Below are positions 47,463 to 56,992 of a stretch of 64,000 bases of DNA, one piece after another. A program made the position numbers and the translations under genes. A model generated the notes under the pieces. It worked only from the letters and a program-made list of their open reading frames with translations. It was not told the DNA's origin and did no database searches. The first letter of the stretch is position 1; every line of letters starts with the position of its first letter. This DNA comes from Hyunsoonleella flava (GTDB taxonomy: Bacteria; Bacteroidota; Bacteroidia; Flavobacteriales; Flavobacteriaceae), in the NCBI RefSeq assembly GCF_004310325.1, contig NZ_SIRT01000006.1:124001-188000 (forward strand), given 5' to 3'.

Positions 47463-48821
47463 ATGATATATTTAATGAATTTGAAACCGATACATCTTGC
47501 TTATCTATTTCTTCTAAGTTTTAATTTCTTTTCAGCCCAAAACCCTATTGTGCCTAACCAAGGCTTAAACGATCCACACATTCATATTTTTAATGATACG
47601 GCATACGTTTACGCATCACACGATAAATCTAAAGAAAACAAAAAGTTTATCATGGAAGATTGGTGGGTTTGGTCATCACCAGATTTAGTCAATTGGAAAA
47701 AACGTAGCGTATTAAATCCAAAAGATACATATATTGGAAAAGACTTTACAAGATGTTGGGCAACAGATGCCGCTTATAAAAACGGGAAATATTATTGGTA
47801 TTTTTCTGAAGGTAACGAGCAAACCGGCGTTGTAGTAGGCGATACTCCAGTTGGTCCTTGGAAAGACGTTTTAGGAAAACCACTTTTAAATTCAGATTTA
47901 ACACCAACTCACGAATATGATATGGCCGTTTTTGAAGATAACGGAGAACATTATATCATCTTTGGTGTTTGGGACTATTACATAGCTAAACTAAATGATG
48001 ATATGATAAGTTTAGCCGAAACTCCTAAAAAAATTGAGATTACAGGTGTAAGAGGTCCTTACAATACCGATGGAAGTAACAAGGAAATGCCATCGGATGA
48101 TAAACCATTTCTTCATAAATACAATGGCAAATACTATTTGTCTTGGGGCTGTTTTTATGCCATGTCTGATAATTTGTATGGCCCTTATGATTATAAAGAT
48201 TCTGTAATAAAAGAAGAAAGTTTTGCTGAGGGTTACAATGCGCCCACATGGCCAAATGGGTTTTTACAAGGGCGCCATGGTAGTTTTTTTGAATGGCATA
48301 ACCAATGGTATTATGTATATTGTGATATCAGTCAAACAGGAAATCGCTATTTTAGAGACAGTTTTATAAGTTATGTGCATTACAAAGCAAATGGAGAAAT
48401 GGCAACTATAAGAGTTGATGGAGTAGGTGTTGGAAATTATAATGCTAACAATACTATTGAAGCCGAAGATTATTTTAAATCTGAGGGGACTGTTAAAATA
48501 GAAAATACCATAGGCGGTTTTTCAATACAACCACAACATGATGGTAGTTATACCGTATACCCGAATGTAAAAGGGTTGAATGATAAAAATAGTATAGAGC
48601 TACAAGTGATAGCTCGTGAAGCTGCACAAATAGAAGTTAGAGCCGATAGCCCTAATGGTAAATTATTATTTACTTGTAATGTGCCTAAAAATGATATTTA
48701 TACGCTTCAAAAGAGAGCATTCGATATTGAAAATATAGAAAACATACAATCCATTTGTTTTGTGTATAAAGGAATAAAAGATAAATCGTTCACACTAAAT
48801 AGATTTCAATTTAAAAATTAA
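47463..48821 (+). CDS. GH43-family glycoside hydrolase with C-terminal CBM6-like domain
   Basis: 452 aa. Signal peptide about 1-25 (FFSAQ). Five-bladed propeller (about 30-325): catalytic base Asp37 in GLNDPHIHIF, pKa modulator Asp153 in HEYDMAVFED. At the general-acid position, where GH43 normally has Glu in an EGP motif, the sequence reads SDDKPFLHKYNGKYYLSW, so Asp213 would replace Glu, or the acid lies elsewhere. A beta-sandwich CBM6-like module (about 340-452, 'NTIEAEDYFKSEG') ends the protein. GH43 enzymes are xylosidases, arabinofuranosidases or galactosidases; xylose removal fits the locus. An alternative start is Met5. Confidence 0.86.
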   Translation: MIYLMNLKPIHLAYLFLLSFNFFSAQNPIVPNQGLNDPHIHIFNDTAYVYASHDKSKENKKFIMEDWWVWSSPDLVNWKKRSVLNPKDTYIGKDFTRCWATDAAYKNGKYYWYFSEGNEQTGVVVGDTPVGPWKDVLGKPLLNSDLTPTHEYDMAVFEDNGEHYIIFGVWDYYIAKLNDDMISLAETPKKIEITGVRGPYNTDGSNKEMPSDDKPFLHKYNGKYYLSWGCFYAMSDNLYGPYDYKDSVIKEESFAEGYNAPTWPNGFLQGRHGSFFEWHNQWYYVYCDISQTGNRYFRDSFISYVHYKANGEMATIRVDGVGVGNYNANNTIEAEDYFKSEGTVKIENTIGGFSIQPQHDGSYTVYPNVKGLNDKNSIELQVIAREAAQIEVRADSPNGKLLFTCNVPKNDIYTLQKRAFDIENIENIQSICFVYKGIKDKSFTLNRFQFKN

Positions 48822-48842
48822 ACAACTACTAAAAACTCTAAA

Positions 48843-51107
48843 ATGAAGAAATTATTTTCGTTATGCTTATTAATCAGTATTGCTGTTACGTCTTGTGGGG
48901 AGACTGTTTCAAAAGATTATAAAGACGCCTCTTTATCCATTGATGAGCGCGTAGAAGCATTATTACCAAAATTATCCCTTGAAGAAAAAGTGGCTCAAAT
49001 GCGAATTTTTCATGCTAATATCGGAACAAAACCAGACGCTAATGGCAACTTAAAACTGTCAGATAAAGTTATTGAAAAATTAAAACTTGGTATTGCAGGG
49101 ATTAAAAACCCGGGCGAGCATATTGATGCTGTAGCTGCTGCAAAGCTAAATAACGAGCTTCAAAAATATATTATAGAAAATAACCGTTGGGGTATTCCAG
49201 CATTGTTTGTTACAGAATCATACAACGGTGTAGATGCAGAGGGTTGTACGCGATTCGGTCGCCCAATGACATCGGCAGCATCGTTTAACCCAGAATTAGT
49301 GCAACGCCAATGGGATGTTGTAGGAAGAGAAGCCCGTTTACGTGGGATGCACATGTGTCATTCACCAGAAGCTGATGTGGTGCGCGACCCGCGTTTTGGG
49401 CGTATGAGTGAGGCCTTTGGAGAGGATACATATCTAACAACTCAAATGGTAACAAGTGCTGTAAAAGGTGTACAAGGAAATTATGAAGGTTTAGGAAATG
49501 GTACCCATATTGGTGCTGTAGCAAAACACTTTGCAGGATACGGACAAGTATTAGGTGGTTCTAACTTTGCAGCTATTGAGATTTCTGAAAGAACATTAAT
49601 AGACGAAATTTACCCACCATTTGAAGCGGCTGTAAAAGAAGCTAGAACTTTAGGTATAATGGCATCACACGGTGATTTAAATGGAGTGGCGAGTCATGGT
49701 AATCCAGAATTACTAACTGGTGTATTACGCGACCAATGGGGTTTTGAAGGTTATGTGGTATCAGATTCCAATGATATTGCCCGCTTACATTATTTTATGA
49801 ATGTTGCCGAAACTCCAGAAGATGCAGCGCAAATGGGTTTAGAAGCAGGAATCGATATCGATTTATATGCTGAAGATTCTTATGCATATTTACCAGAAAT
49901 GGTAAAGAAAAACCCAGAACTTGAAAAATTAATTGATAGATCTGTACGCCGTGTTTTAAGAACAAAATTCATTTTAGGGCTTTTTGATAATCCTTATATC
50001 AACATTGAAGATGTAGAGAAAGGTAACAGAGCAGCGTCTTCTTTAGCATTAGCAAAAGAATCAGATTTAGAGTCTATTATTTTATTAAAAAATGAAGATA
50101 AAGCGTTGCCATTATCAAAAGACAAACCTTTAAAAGTAGCTTTGTTAGGTCCGCTGTTAAAGGAAAATACAAAAGCCATGTTTGAATCTGTTGCAGGTTC
50201 AAATGTAAAATTCATAGCGGAAAAAGGATTCAATTTAACAAACCAAAAAGGAGGTGCTCCAGAACTTTTAGACAGAGACCCAAAAGCTATTGCAAGTTTG
50301 GTGAATAAAGCAAGGTCTGCAGACGTTTCAATCTTATTTTTAGGAGGTGATGAGTATACTGCAAAAGAAGCTTATTTTAGTAATAGTACCTTAGGTGATA
50401 GAGCAACTATAGATCCTGTTGGCCCTCAAGACGAACTTGTAGAAAAAATTAAGGCGTTAGGTAAACCAGTAATTGTGGTTTTAAAGCATAGAAGAACCTT
50501 ATCCATTAATGTTATAGCAGAACAAGCTGATGCTATTTTAGATACTTGGGACTTAAGTGAATTTGGTGATGAATCTACAGCCAGAATCGTTTTTGGTGAA
50601 GTATCGCCATCAGGTAAATCACCTGTAACTATTCCAAGGTCTATTGGGCAAATACCATTTCATTACAGCATGAAAGAGATTAACTATAAGAAAGAATATT
50701 TATTCATTGGTCAAGGACCTTTATTTCCATTTGGTCATGGCTTAAGTTATGGCGATTTTGAATATTCAGACATTTCAATATCTAACGCAGAAATTACACC
50801 AGATACAGAGCTAGAGGTTAGTGTTAAAGTGACTAATAATGGTAGTATGAAAGCTAAAGAAGTGGTACAACTGTATATCAAAGACGAAATAGGCTCGGTA
50901 ACAAGACCAGACAAAGAACTAAAAGGTTTTGAGAAAATAGAATTAGGTGCTGGGGAAAGTAAAACAGTGTCTTTTAAAATAACACCAAAAATGTTGGAAT
51001 TTACAGGTATTTCGATGGAGAAAGTTTTGGAAGCTGGTGATTATACAGTAATGGTAGGAACATCTTCAAAAGAATATTTAGAAACTACATTCAAACTAAA
51101 AAAATAA
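48843..51107 (+). CDS. GH3-family beta-glycosidase lipoprotein
   Basis: 754 aa. Lipobox Cys18 (VTSCGE). (alpha/beta)8 domain about 30-390 with 'ALFVTESYNGVDAEGCTRF' and nucleophile Asp308 in GYVVSDSNDI. (alpha/beta)6 sandwich about 400-620, where 'SILFLGGDEYTAKEAYF' is the region that usually supplies the acid/base. C-terminal fibronectin-III-like domain about 650-754 ('ELEVSVKVTNNGSMKAKEVV'). GH3 enzymes release terminal beta-glucose or beta-xylose. It lies 21 bp after GH43 and 6 bp before GH105. Confidence 0.94.
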   Translation: MKKLFSLCLLISIAVTSCGETVSKDYKDASLSIDERVEALLPKLSLEEKVAQMRIFHANIGTKPDANGNLKLSDKVIEKLKLGIAGIKNPGEHIDAVAAAKLNNELQKYIIENNRWGIPALFVTESYNGVDAEGCTRFGRPMTSAASFNPELVQRQWDVVGREARLRGMHMCHSPEADVVRDPRFGRMSEAFGEDTYLTTQMVTSAVKGVQGNYEGLGNGTHIGAVAKHFAGYGQVLGGSNFAAIEISERTLIDEIYPPFEAAVKEARTLGIMASHGDLNGVASHGNPELLTGVLRDQWGFEGYVVSDSNDIARLHYFMNVAETPEDAAQMGLEAGIDIDLYAEDSYAYLPEMVKKNPELEKLIDRSVRRVLRTKFILGLFDNPYINIEDVEKGNRAASSLALAKESDLESIILLKNEDKALPLSKDKPLKVALLGPLLKENTKAMFESVAGSNVKFIAEKGFNLTNQKGGAPELLDRDPKAIASLVNKARSADVSILFLGGDEYTAKEAYFSNSTLGDRATIDPVGPQDELVEKIKALGKPVIVVLKHRRTLSINVIAEQADAILDTWDLSEFGDESTARIVFGEVSPSGKSPVTIPRSIGQIPFHYSMKEINYKKEYLFIGQGPLFPFGHGLSYGDFEYSDISISNAEITPDTELEVSVKVTNNGSMKAKEVVQLYIKDEIGSVTRPDKELKGFEKIELGAGESKTVSFKITPKMLEFTGISMEKVLEAGDYTVMVGTSSKEYLETTFKLKK

Positions 51108-51113
51108 GACATA

Positions 51114-52241
51114 ATGAATAAAACAATTTTATCACTTTTCGCAGTTGTGCTACTATTCAATTGTTCAACGGCTCAAAAAATAGCAGAGGTTGAAGCTATA
51201 GATAAAGCTCAGGTAAAAGCATCCATGATAAAAGCTTTAGAATGGCAAGAAGCACATCCTATTTTTGCACTTGCACCAACGGACTGGACAGCAGGAGCCT
51301 ATTATGTAGGTGTTGCCAGAGCACACAAAGCAACCAAAAATATGATGTATATGGCGGCGTTAAAAAATCAAGCCTATTGGAATAACTGGCAGACCTATAA
51401 GCGTTTACATCACGCAGATGATGTTGCCATCTCATATAGTTATATATATATTGATAGAAACGAGAAAAGAAGAAATTTTGTTGATTTAGAGCCTACAAAG
51501 AAATTCTTAGATGCACATTTATATGAAGATGACAATTGGAAATCGGGTAAAAATGCAGGTAAAGAAGGAAAAGACATTTTATGGTGGTGGTGTGATGCCT
51601 TATTTATGGCGCCACCAGTATTAAATTTGTATGCAAAACACACAGAACAACCTAAGTATTTAGAAGAGATGCATAAATTTTATATGCAAACGTATAATAA
51701 ATTGTATGATGAGGAAGAGCAGTTGTTTGCAAGAGATATGCGTTTTGTATGGCAAGGCAACGATAAAGATACCAAAGAACCTAATGGAAAAAAAGTATTT
51801 TGGTCTAGAGGAAACGGATGGGTTATTGCTGGTTTAGCTTTGATTTTAGATGATATGCCAACCGATTATGAACACCGTCCATTCTACGAGAAACTATACA
51901 AAGAAATGGCAGAAAAAATGCTAGCCATTCAACCAGAAGATGGTTTATGGCGTACAAGTTTGTTGTGTCCTGAATCTTATAACCACGGAGAGGTAAGCGG
52001 CAGTGGGTTCCATACCTTTGCTTTAGCCTGGGGAATTAATAATGGTTTAGTGGATAAAAAACACACACCAGCAGTTAAAAAAGCATGGAATGCTATTGTA
52101 AAATGCCAACATGAAGATGGTCGCGTAGGTTGGGTGCAAAATATTGGAGCTTTTCCGGAGCCAGCATCGGCAGATTCTTGGCAAAATTTTGGTACTGGAG
52201 CCTTTTTAATGGCAGGAAGTGAGATATTGAAGTTAGATTAA
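51114..52241 (+). CDS. GH105 unsaturated uronyl hydrolase lipoprotein
   Basis: 375 aa. Lipobox Cys17 (LFNCST). GH105 six-hairpin fold: '[20 protein letters not shown]', catalytic Asp161 in [12 protein letters not shown] with second Asp near 102-103 (HHADDVAI), '[18 protein letters not shown]' and '[19 protein letters not shown]'. It hydrolyses the unsaturated uronic acid from lyase-generated oligosaccharides; GH105 members do this in rhamnogalacturonan and ulvan systems. Overlap in function with the GH88 at 3659 suggests two different neighbouring sugars. A strong terminator follows. Confidence 0.94.
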   Translation: MNKTILSLFAVVLLFNCSTAQKIAEVEAIDKAQVKASMIKALEWQEAHPIFALAPTDWTAGAYYVGVARAHKATKNMMYMAALKNQAYWNNWQTYKRLHHADDVAISYSYIYIDRNEKRRNFVDLEPTKKFLDAHLYEDDNWKSGKNAGKEGKDILWWWCDALFMAPPVLNLYAKHTEQPKYLEEMHKFYMQTYNKLYDEEEQLFARDMRFVWQGNDKDTKEPNGKKVFWSRGNGWVIAGLALILDDMPTDYEHRPFYEKLYKEMAEKMLAIQPEDGLWRTSLLCPESYNHGEVSGSGFHTFALAWGINNGLVDKKHTPAVKKAWNAIVKCQHEDGRVGWVQNIGAFPEPASADSWQNFGTGAFLMAGSEILKLD

Positions 52242-52283
52242 TTTAGTTTTTCCTTTACTAAGGAATCTTTACTATATCAAAAT

Positions 52284-52328
52284 AAAAGCTCATTTTTTCA
52301 ATCAATGTTGAAAAAATGAGCTTTTTTG
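52284..52328 (+). terminator. Intrinsic terminator after GH105
   Basis: Perfect 18-bp inverted repeat, 52284-52301 (AAAAGCTCATTTTTTCAA) with its complement at 52308-52325, 6-base loop, continuing into a T-run. Symmetric enough to work on both strands. Confidence 0.92.
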
Positions 52329-52349
52329 TTTTTATTATTCAAACACACA

Positions 52350-52394
52350 CAGGATGATACAGGACACTATTTCATACTAAAAAAATTATTTTTA
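52350..52394 (+). promoter_or_regulatory. Tandem CAGGATAG operator and -7 box upstream of the distal operon (site G)
   Basis: CAGGATGA (52350-52357) and CAGGACAC (52360-52367), period 10 bp, then 19 bp to TATTTTTA (52387-52394). The leader is about 130 nt before the ATG at 52524. The most degenerate repeat sequence, but with the same geometry. Confidence 0.6.
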
Positions 52395-52523
52395 TTATGT
52401 TGAATTGATATGAATTTAGTTAAAACAACAGTTTTATTCTGATTGCTTTTTTAAATCGTAAAAATAAAAACGACACTCAACTAAAATCATAGACAAATCT
52501 AAATTCTATTAGAATAAATTACC

Positions 52524-55163
52524 ATGATAAAGAAGCTTAAAGTTATTTGTTATTTTCTCATTCTATCTATCTTTGTAGCGAATTTTGCCTACAGTCAGCC
52601 ATTAAACCAAAACAAATCTGTAATAAAAAGTGAAATTTTAATTATTGACAGAACAGCGGGTTCAAATACCACTGACATGCCAGTCGATTTCGGTAAGCGC
52701 GAGTTTTTTAAAGCTTTAAGGGAAGCAGGATTACGTATTTCTGTTTTGTCTGAATTAGACGAAGTAAGCCATGAGTCATTTGTAATTATTGGCACCTTAA
52801 ACGATAGTTTGATAAGTAACCTGCTTAAGGATAATACCAATATTCTAAATGCTTCTGCTGAAAGTGTATTTTATGAAAAAGTAGATGTTAATAAATATAC
52901 AGCGTTGATTATTGGTGGAAGTGACTCTAAAGGCCTGATGTATGCTCTAACTGAAATGTCGGAACAAATTAAAGATAAAGGGTTATCGGTTTTGGAGAAG
53001 CTACAAAGTACTTTGGAATCTCCAGAAAATAAGGTGAGAGGCTTAGATAGATTCATTAAAGACGAAAATGATGATAACTGGTTTTTTTCTGAAGAGTTTT
53101 GGCAGTATTATATACAACAACTTGCCAAAAACCGTTTTAACAGGTTAACACTCATAACTGGATATAATGATGGTAAAAAGGAGGATTTTATGATACCTGT
53201 TTACCCTTACTTTTTTCAAGTTCCTGGATTTCAAAAAACAAAAATTAAGAAAAACCTAAAAAAATCACCTCAAGATTACTTGAGTCAATTGAGGCGTATT
53301 GGTGAAATAAGTCACGATTATGGACTTGAGTTTGTATTTGGTATTTGGGGGCATGGTAGAAGTGAAGGGCTCGTTGAAGGATTGGCTAAAAGTGATATCG
53401 AGTATACGCAATATTGTTCAAAAGGTATGCAGGAATTATTAAAACGTGTGCCAGAGATTGATGGGATTCAGCTTCGTGTAAATTATGAATCTGGTATAGG
53501 TGGCTTTGGTAATACAGCAGATGAGTTTTGGAAAGAAATAATTTATGCAATAGGAAAAGCCAATAGTAATAGAAATGGTAATCTGTTTTTAGATATTAGA
53601 GCAAAGGGATTAACTCCTAAAATACGTAAATGGGCTACTGAAACGGAAATTGATTTTTCTGTAACTAGTAAATATACATGGGAAGGTGTGGGGCTTCCAT
53701 ACCATCCTTTGCAAATGCGAAAGGCAGAATTAGATTTGATAAATAATTTTGATAAACGGCAGCGCTACGGGTATGCGGATTTTTTAAATGAGTCTCGAAA
53801 TTTTGACTTTATTTATCGTTTATGGGGTATCGGTACTAAACGCATGTTTACTTGGGCAGACCCAGATTATGCTAAACGATTTTCGCATTCTTCTAGTTTT
53901 GGTAAGGGAAAAGGGTTTCAAGTTACACCGCCAATGGCAAGAAAGAGCAATACTTGGAGTCTTATTACTAATGAGTCAAAAGTTTACTACAAATGGGAAG
54001 ATGAGCGCTATTGGGCTTGGTATTTATTATTTGGAAGGCTAGGATATTCTACAGACACAAATCCTGAAGTATGGCAAAGAACATTTAAACAGCATTATGG
54101 TAATGCTTACCCTTTTGTTTTAGATGCATATTCAGCTGCAGGAAAAGTGTTGCCGTTAATTACCTCATCCCATCTTACCAATCATCCAGCCAATTATAAT
54201 TGGGCAGAAATGGATAGCGGCGGAGCTCTTTTTACCGCTCATAATGCTAATTGGCTTCATAAAGAAAAAGAAAGAACTTATCAATCTGCTGAACCTGGAG
54301 ACCCTGGAATGTTTTATAGCATTCAAGATTATGTAAAAGATGTACTAAATGAAAATATACAGCCTAAGATTACACCAATTCAGTTGGCGGATTATTATAA
54401 CAAATTAGCAGATGAAATATTAGAAAATCTTTCAAAAGTAAAATTAGGAGTTATACCAGAGGAATCGCAAAAAGAATTTCAAACTAATATTATAGATTTA
54501 AAGATTACTGCTGCACTTTCAACGTATCATGCTGAAAAAGTCATAGCATCCATGAATTTTGTTTTTTATCAAGAAACAGAAGACGAGGCATATTTGCACT
54601 TAAGTATTCAACATTTAAAAAAGGCAAAGTCTCACTGGGAAACGATTGTAAATTTAACGAGTAAAATCTATCATACTGCTCCATTCTTTTTACACGATAA
54701 TGGCACATGGAAGGACAGGTTAACTGAAATAGAAAAAGATTTGGAAAGCCTTGTTAAAATACAGGGAAAATCAAAACAAATTTCAGTTGAAAATGAAATG
54801 CGTAGTTTTGGAAAAACTAAAATATCCTTTAGTAATGGTTTTGATGCAATTGTACCTACCGTTATTGGTGCTAAGGATACTTTGAAAGTAATTTTTAACA
54901 GTAATAAATTTACTAAAGAAACCCAAATTCCAAGCGTACATTATAGATTGGCTGATATGACTTTAGGCGAATTTAATAAACAAAAAATGACGTGGAATGG
55001 GAGTGTTTATGTTGCTCAAATATCGATAGAAAGCCTTAATCCTGATTATGATTTACTTGTTTATTTTTCTTCAATAACAAGTAATGAAGAGGTGGTTATA
55101 TATCCAGGAATATTTAGTGAAAAACAAAATGCTCCATTTTATACAATTGAAATTGAAGAATAG
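52524..55163 (+). CDS. Large uncharacterised GH67/GH20-like putative glycoside hydrolase
   Basis: 879 aa. Signal peptide about 1-24 (FAYSQ). N-terminal alpha/beta domain (about 35-165, 'YTALIIGGSDSKGLMYALTEM') resembles the domain that precedes the barrel in GH67 and GH20. A TIM-barrel-like core (about 170-520) has 'VRGLDRFIKDENDDNWFF', 'HDYGLEFVFGIWGHGRSEG', 'IDGIQLRVNYESGIGG' and 'RLWGIGTKRMFTWADPDY'. A helical part (about 540-760) and a C-terminal beta domain follow. Glu and Asp residues in the barrel blocks are catalytic candidates. I cannot place it in a named family. First gene of the site G operon, ahead of a sulfatase. Confidence 0.6.
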   Translation: MIKKLKVICYFLILSIFVANFAYSQPLNQNKSVIKSEILIIDRTAGSNTTDMPVDFGKREFFKALREAGLRISVLSELDEVSHESFVIIGTLNDSLISNLLKDNTNILNASAESVFYEKVDVNKYTALIIGGSDSKGLMYALTEMSEQIKDKGLSVLEKLQSTLESPENKVRGLDRFIKDENDDNWFFSEEFWQYYIQQLAKNRFNRLTLITGYNDGKKEDFMIPVYPYFFQVPGFQKTKIKKNLKKSPQDYLSQLRRIGEISHDYGLEFVFGIWGHGRSEGLVEGLAKSDIEYTQYCSKGMQELLKRVPEIDGIQLRVNYESGIGGFGNTADEFWKEIIYAIGKANSNRNGNLFLDIRAKGLTPKIRKWATETEIDFSVTSKYTWEGVGLPYHPLQMRKAELDLINNFDKRQRYGYADFLNESRNFDFIYRLWGIGTKRMFTWADPDYAKRFSHSSSFGKGKGFQVTPPMARKSNTWSLITNESKVYYKWEDERYWAWYLLFGRLGYSTDTNPEVWQRTFKQHYGNAYPFVLDAYSAAGKVLPLITSSHLTNHPANYNWAEMDSGGALFTAHNANWLHKEKERTYQSAEPGDPGMFYSIQDYVKDVLNENIQPKITPIQLADYYNKLADEILENLSKVKLGVIPEESQKEFQTNIIDLKITAALSTYHAEKVIASMNFVFYQETEDEAYLHLSIQHLKKAKSHWETIVNLTSKIYHTAPFFLHDNGTWKDRLTEIEKDLESLVKIQGKSKQISVENEMRSFGKTKISFSNGFDAIVPTVIGAKDTLKVIFNSNKFTKETQIPSVHYRLADMTLGEFNKQKMTWNGSVYVAQISIESLNPDYDLLVYFSSITSNEEVVIYPGIFSEKQNAPFYTIEIEE

Positions 55164-55215
55164 CTACTGAAATTATAAAATTTAATTAAAAACACCTTTA
55201 CGTAATACTAATAAT

Positions 55216-56961
55216 ATGAGATTTTTAAAAATAGCGCTATTGCTAGGTTTGTTGATAACAAGTTGTCAATCAAAAAAAGAAAACAAAAATAAAGCGGAAG
55301 AAGATACAGCAGTATTAAAGTTACCAGAACGCCCAAATATCCTTTGGTTAGTCACCGAAGATATGGGTGCTTACATTCCCCCTTTTGGCGATAACACGGT
55401 AGCAACACCAAACTTAAGCCGTTTAGCAGAGGAAGGTGTAATTTATCCCAATTTGTATTCTACTTCTGGGGTTTGTGCGCCCAGTAGAGCGGCGATTGCC
55501 ACAGGAATGTATCCCTCAAGCATTGGTGCTAATCACATGCGGGTAAATTCATATAATGATGAAATAGGGGTGCCAAAATATGAGGCGGTACCACCTGCAG
55601 AAGTAAAAATGATCAGTGAATTACTTCGAAAACAAGGATATTACTGTACTAATAACTATAAAGAAGATTATCAATTTAAAGCACCAGTAACCGCTTGGGA
55701 TGAAAGCAGTCCATATGCACATTGGCGAAATAGAGATAAAGATCAGCCATTTTTTGCAATTTTTAATTTTACTGAAACACATGAATCTGGTTTGTTTGAA
55801 CCCTATGGATTTAGAGAAATAGAAACCAGACATTATCAAGCGGGAGATAGAAATTATAAATGGAAAAATTTTGGAAAATCTCATGCTAAAAATAGAATGG
55901 ACGAAGCTGATACACCAGTGCATTTACCAAAAGACACCAAATTTGATATTCCACCTTACCTAGTGGACAATGAAGTGACGCAACGCGATATGTGGAAGCT
56001 TTATAATAATATAGCTGAAATGGATATGCAGGTTGGTGCAGTTTTAAAACAGCTAGAAGATGATGGCTTATTGGAGAATACTATAGTCATATTTTATGGA
56101 GATCATGGTGGCCCTTTGCCAAGAGAAAAACGTTTAATTTACGATTCTGGTTTAAATACCCCGATGATAATTAGGTTTCCTAATGGACAATATGCAAGAA
56201 CAACAGACAATCAATTAATTAGTTTTATCGATTTTGCTCCTACCTTATTATCATTAACAGGAGAAAAACCAAAAACGTACATGCAAGGTCAAGCTTTTTT
56301 AGGAGAACATAAAGCAGAAGAACGCAAATATATTCATGCCGCTGCCGATAGATTTGATGGTTTTACAGATGCTATTAGAGCAGTAAGAGATAGCCAGTTT
56401 AAATACATCCGAAATTATAGACCAGAGCAAGGTTACTATTTGCCTGTAGCATATCGTGAAAAAATACCAAGTATGAAAGAGCTACTTAGGCTTAAAGATG
56501 AAGGGAAGCTTAACGATATGCAACTACAATGGTTCAGAGACTCTAAACCAAAAGAAGAATTGTTTGACTGCGAAGCAGATCCATACGAATTAACAAACCT
56601 TGCAGATAATCCAGAATATCAAGAAAAACTTAAAGAATTAAGTGCAGAAATGGATAAATGGTTAAGTACAGTTGGAGATAATCCAGATTTACCAGAAGAA
56701 GATCTCATTAAAAAATTATGGAAAGGTGCTGATACACAACCAAAAACAGCTGTACCAAACATTTTAAATCAAAGTGGAACAATTAGTATAAGTTGTGATA
56801 CCAAAGGTGCTTCTATTGGTTATAAAATTATTAAGGACGGAAAGACACCAAAATCCTGGGAGATTTACCATAACCCTATTGAATTGCCTGAAGCATCCAA
56901 AGTACTAGTTCGGGCGCACCGTATAGGTTTTGTGCCAAGCGACACGGTTGAATTCAATTAG
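55216..56961 (+). CDS. Type I (S1) sulfatase lipoprotein
   Basis: 581 aa. Lipobox Cys17 (LITSCQ). 'RPNILWLVTEDMGAYIPPFGD' supplies the first metal ligands (Glu48, Asp49 region). The formylglycine motif is Cys87-Ala-Pro-Ser-Arg91 (CAPSR), the canonical Cys form that requires an anaerobic or aerobic maturase encoded elsewhere. 'FYGDHGGPLPREKRLIYDSG' carries later metal and sulfate ligands. The C-terminal 60 residues form a small added beta domain ('GTISISCDTKGASIGYKI'). It would desulfate oligosaccharides in the periplasm. Subfamily is not readable by eye; no maturase gene is in the window. Confidence 0.93.
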   Translation: MRFLKIALLLGLLITSCQSKKENKNKAEEDTAVLKLPERPNILWLVTEDMGAYIPPFGDNTVATPNLSRLAEEGVIYPNLYSTSGVCAPSRAAIATGMYPSSIGANHMRVNSYNDEIGVPKYEAVPPAEVKMISELLRKQGYYCTNNYKEDYQFKAPVTAWDESSPYAHWRNRDKDQPFFAIFNFTETHESGLFEPYGFREIETRHYQAGDRNYKWKNFGKSHAKNRMDEADTPVHLPKDTKFDIPPYLVDNEVTQRDMWKLYNNIAEMDMQVGAVLKQLEDDGLLENTIVIFYGDHGGPLPREKRLIYDSGLNTPMIIRFPNGQYARTTDNQLISFIDFAPTLLSLTGEKPKTYMQGQAFLGEHKAEERKYIHAAADRFDGFTDAIRAVRDSQFKYIRNYRPEQGYYLPVAYREKIPSMKELLRLKDEGKLNDMQLQWFRDSKPKEELFDCEADPYELTNLADNPEYQEKLKELSAEMDKWLSTVGDNPDLPEEDLIKKLWKGADTQPKTAVPNILNQSGTISISCDTKGASIGYKIIKDGKTPKSWEIYHNPIELPEASKVLVRAHRIGFVPSDTVEFN

Positions 56962-56992
56962 GCTCAGATACGCTAATATTAATACAAAATAC

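Noticed and set aside
56930-56992. Upstream ATG giving a 21-residue longer GH2
   Set aside because: It lies inside the sulfatase gene and would bury the clear signal peptide that begins at 56993.
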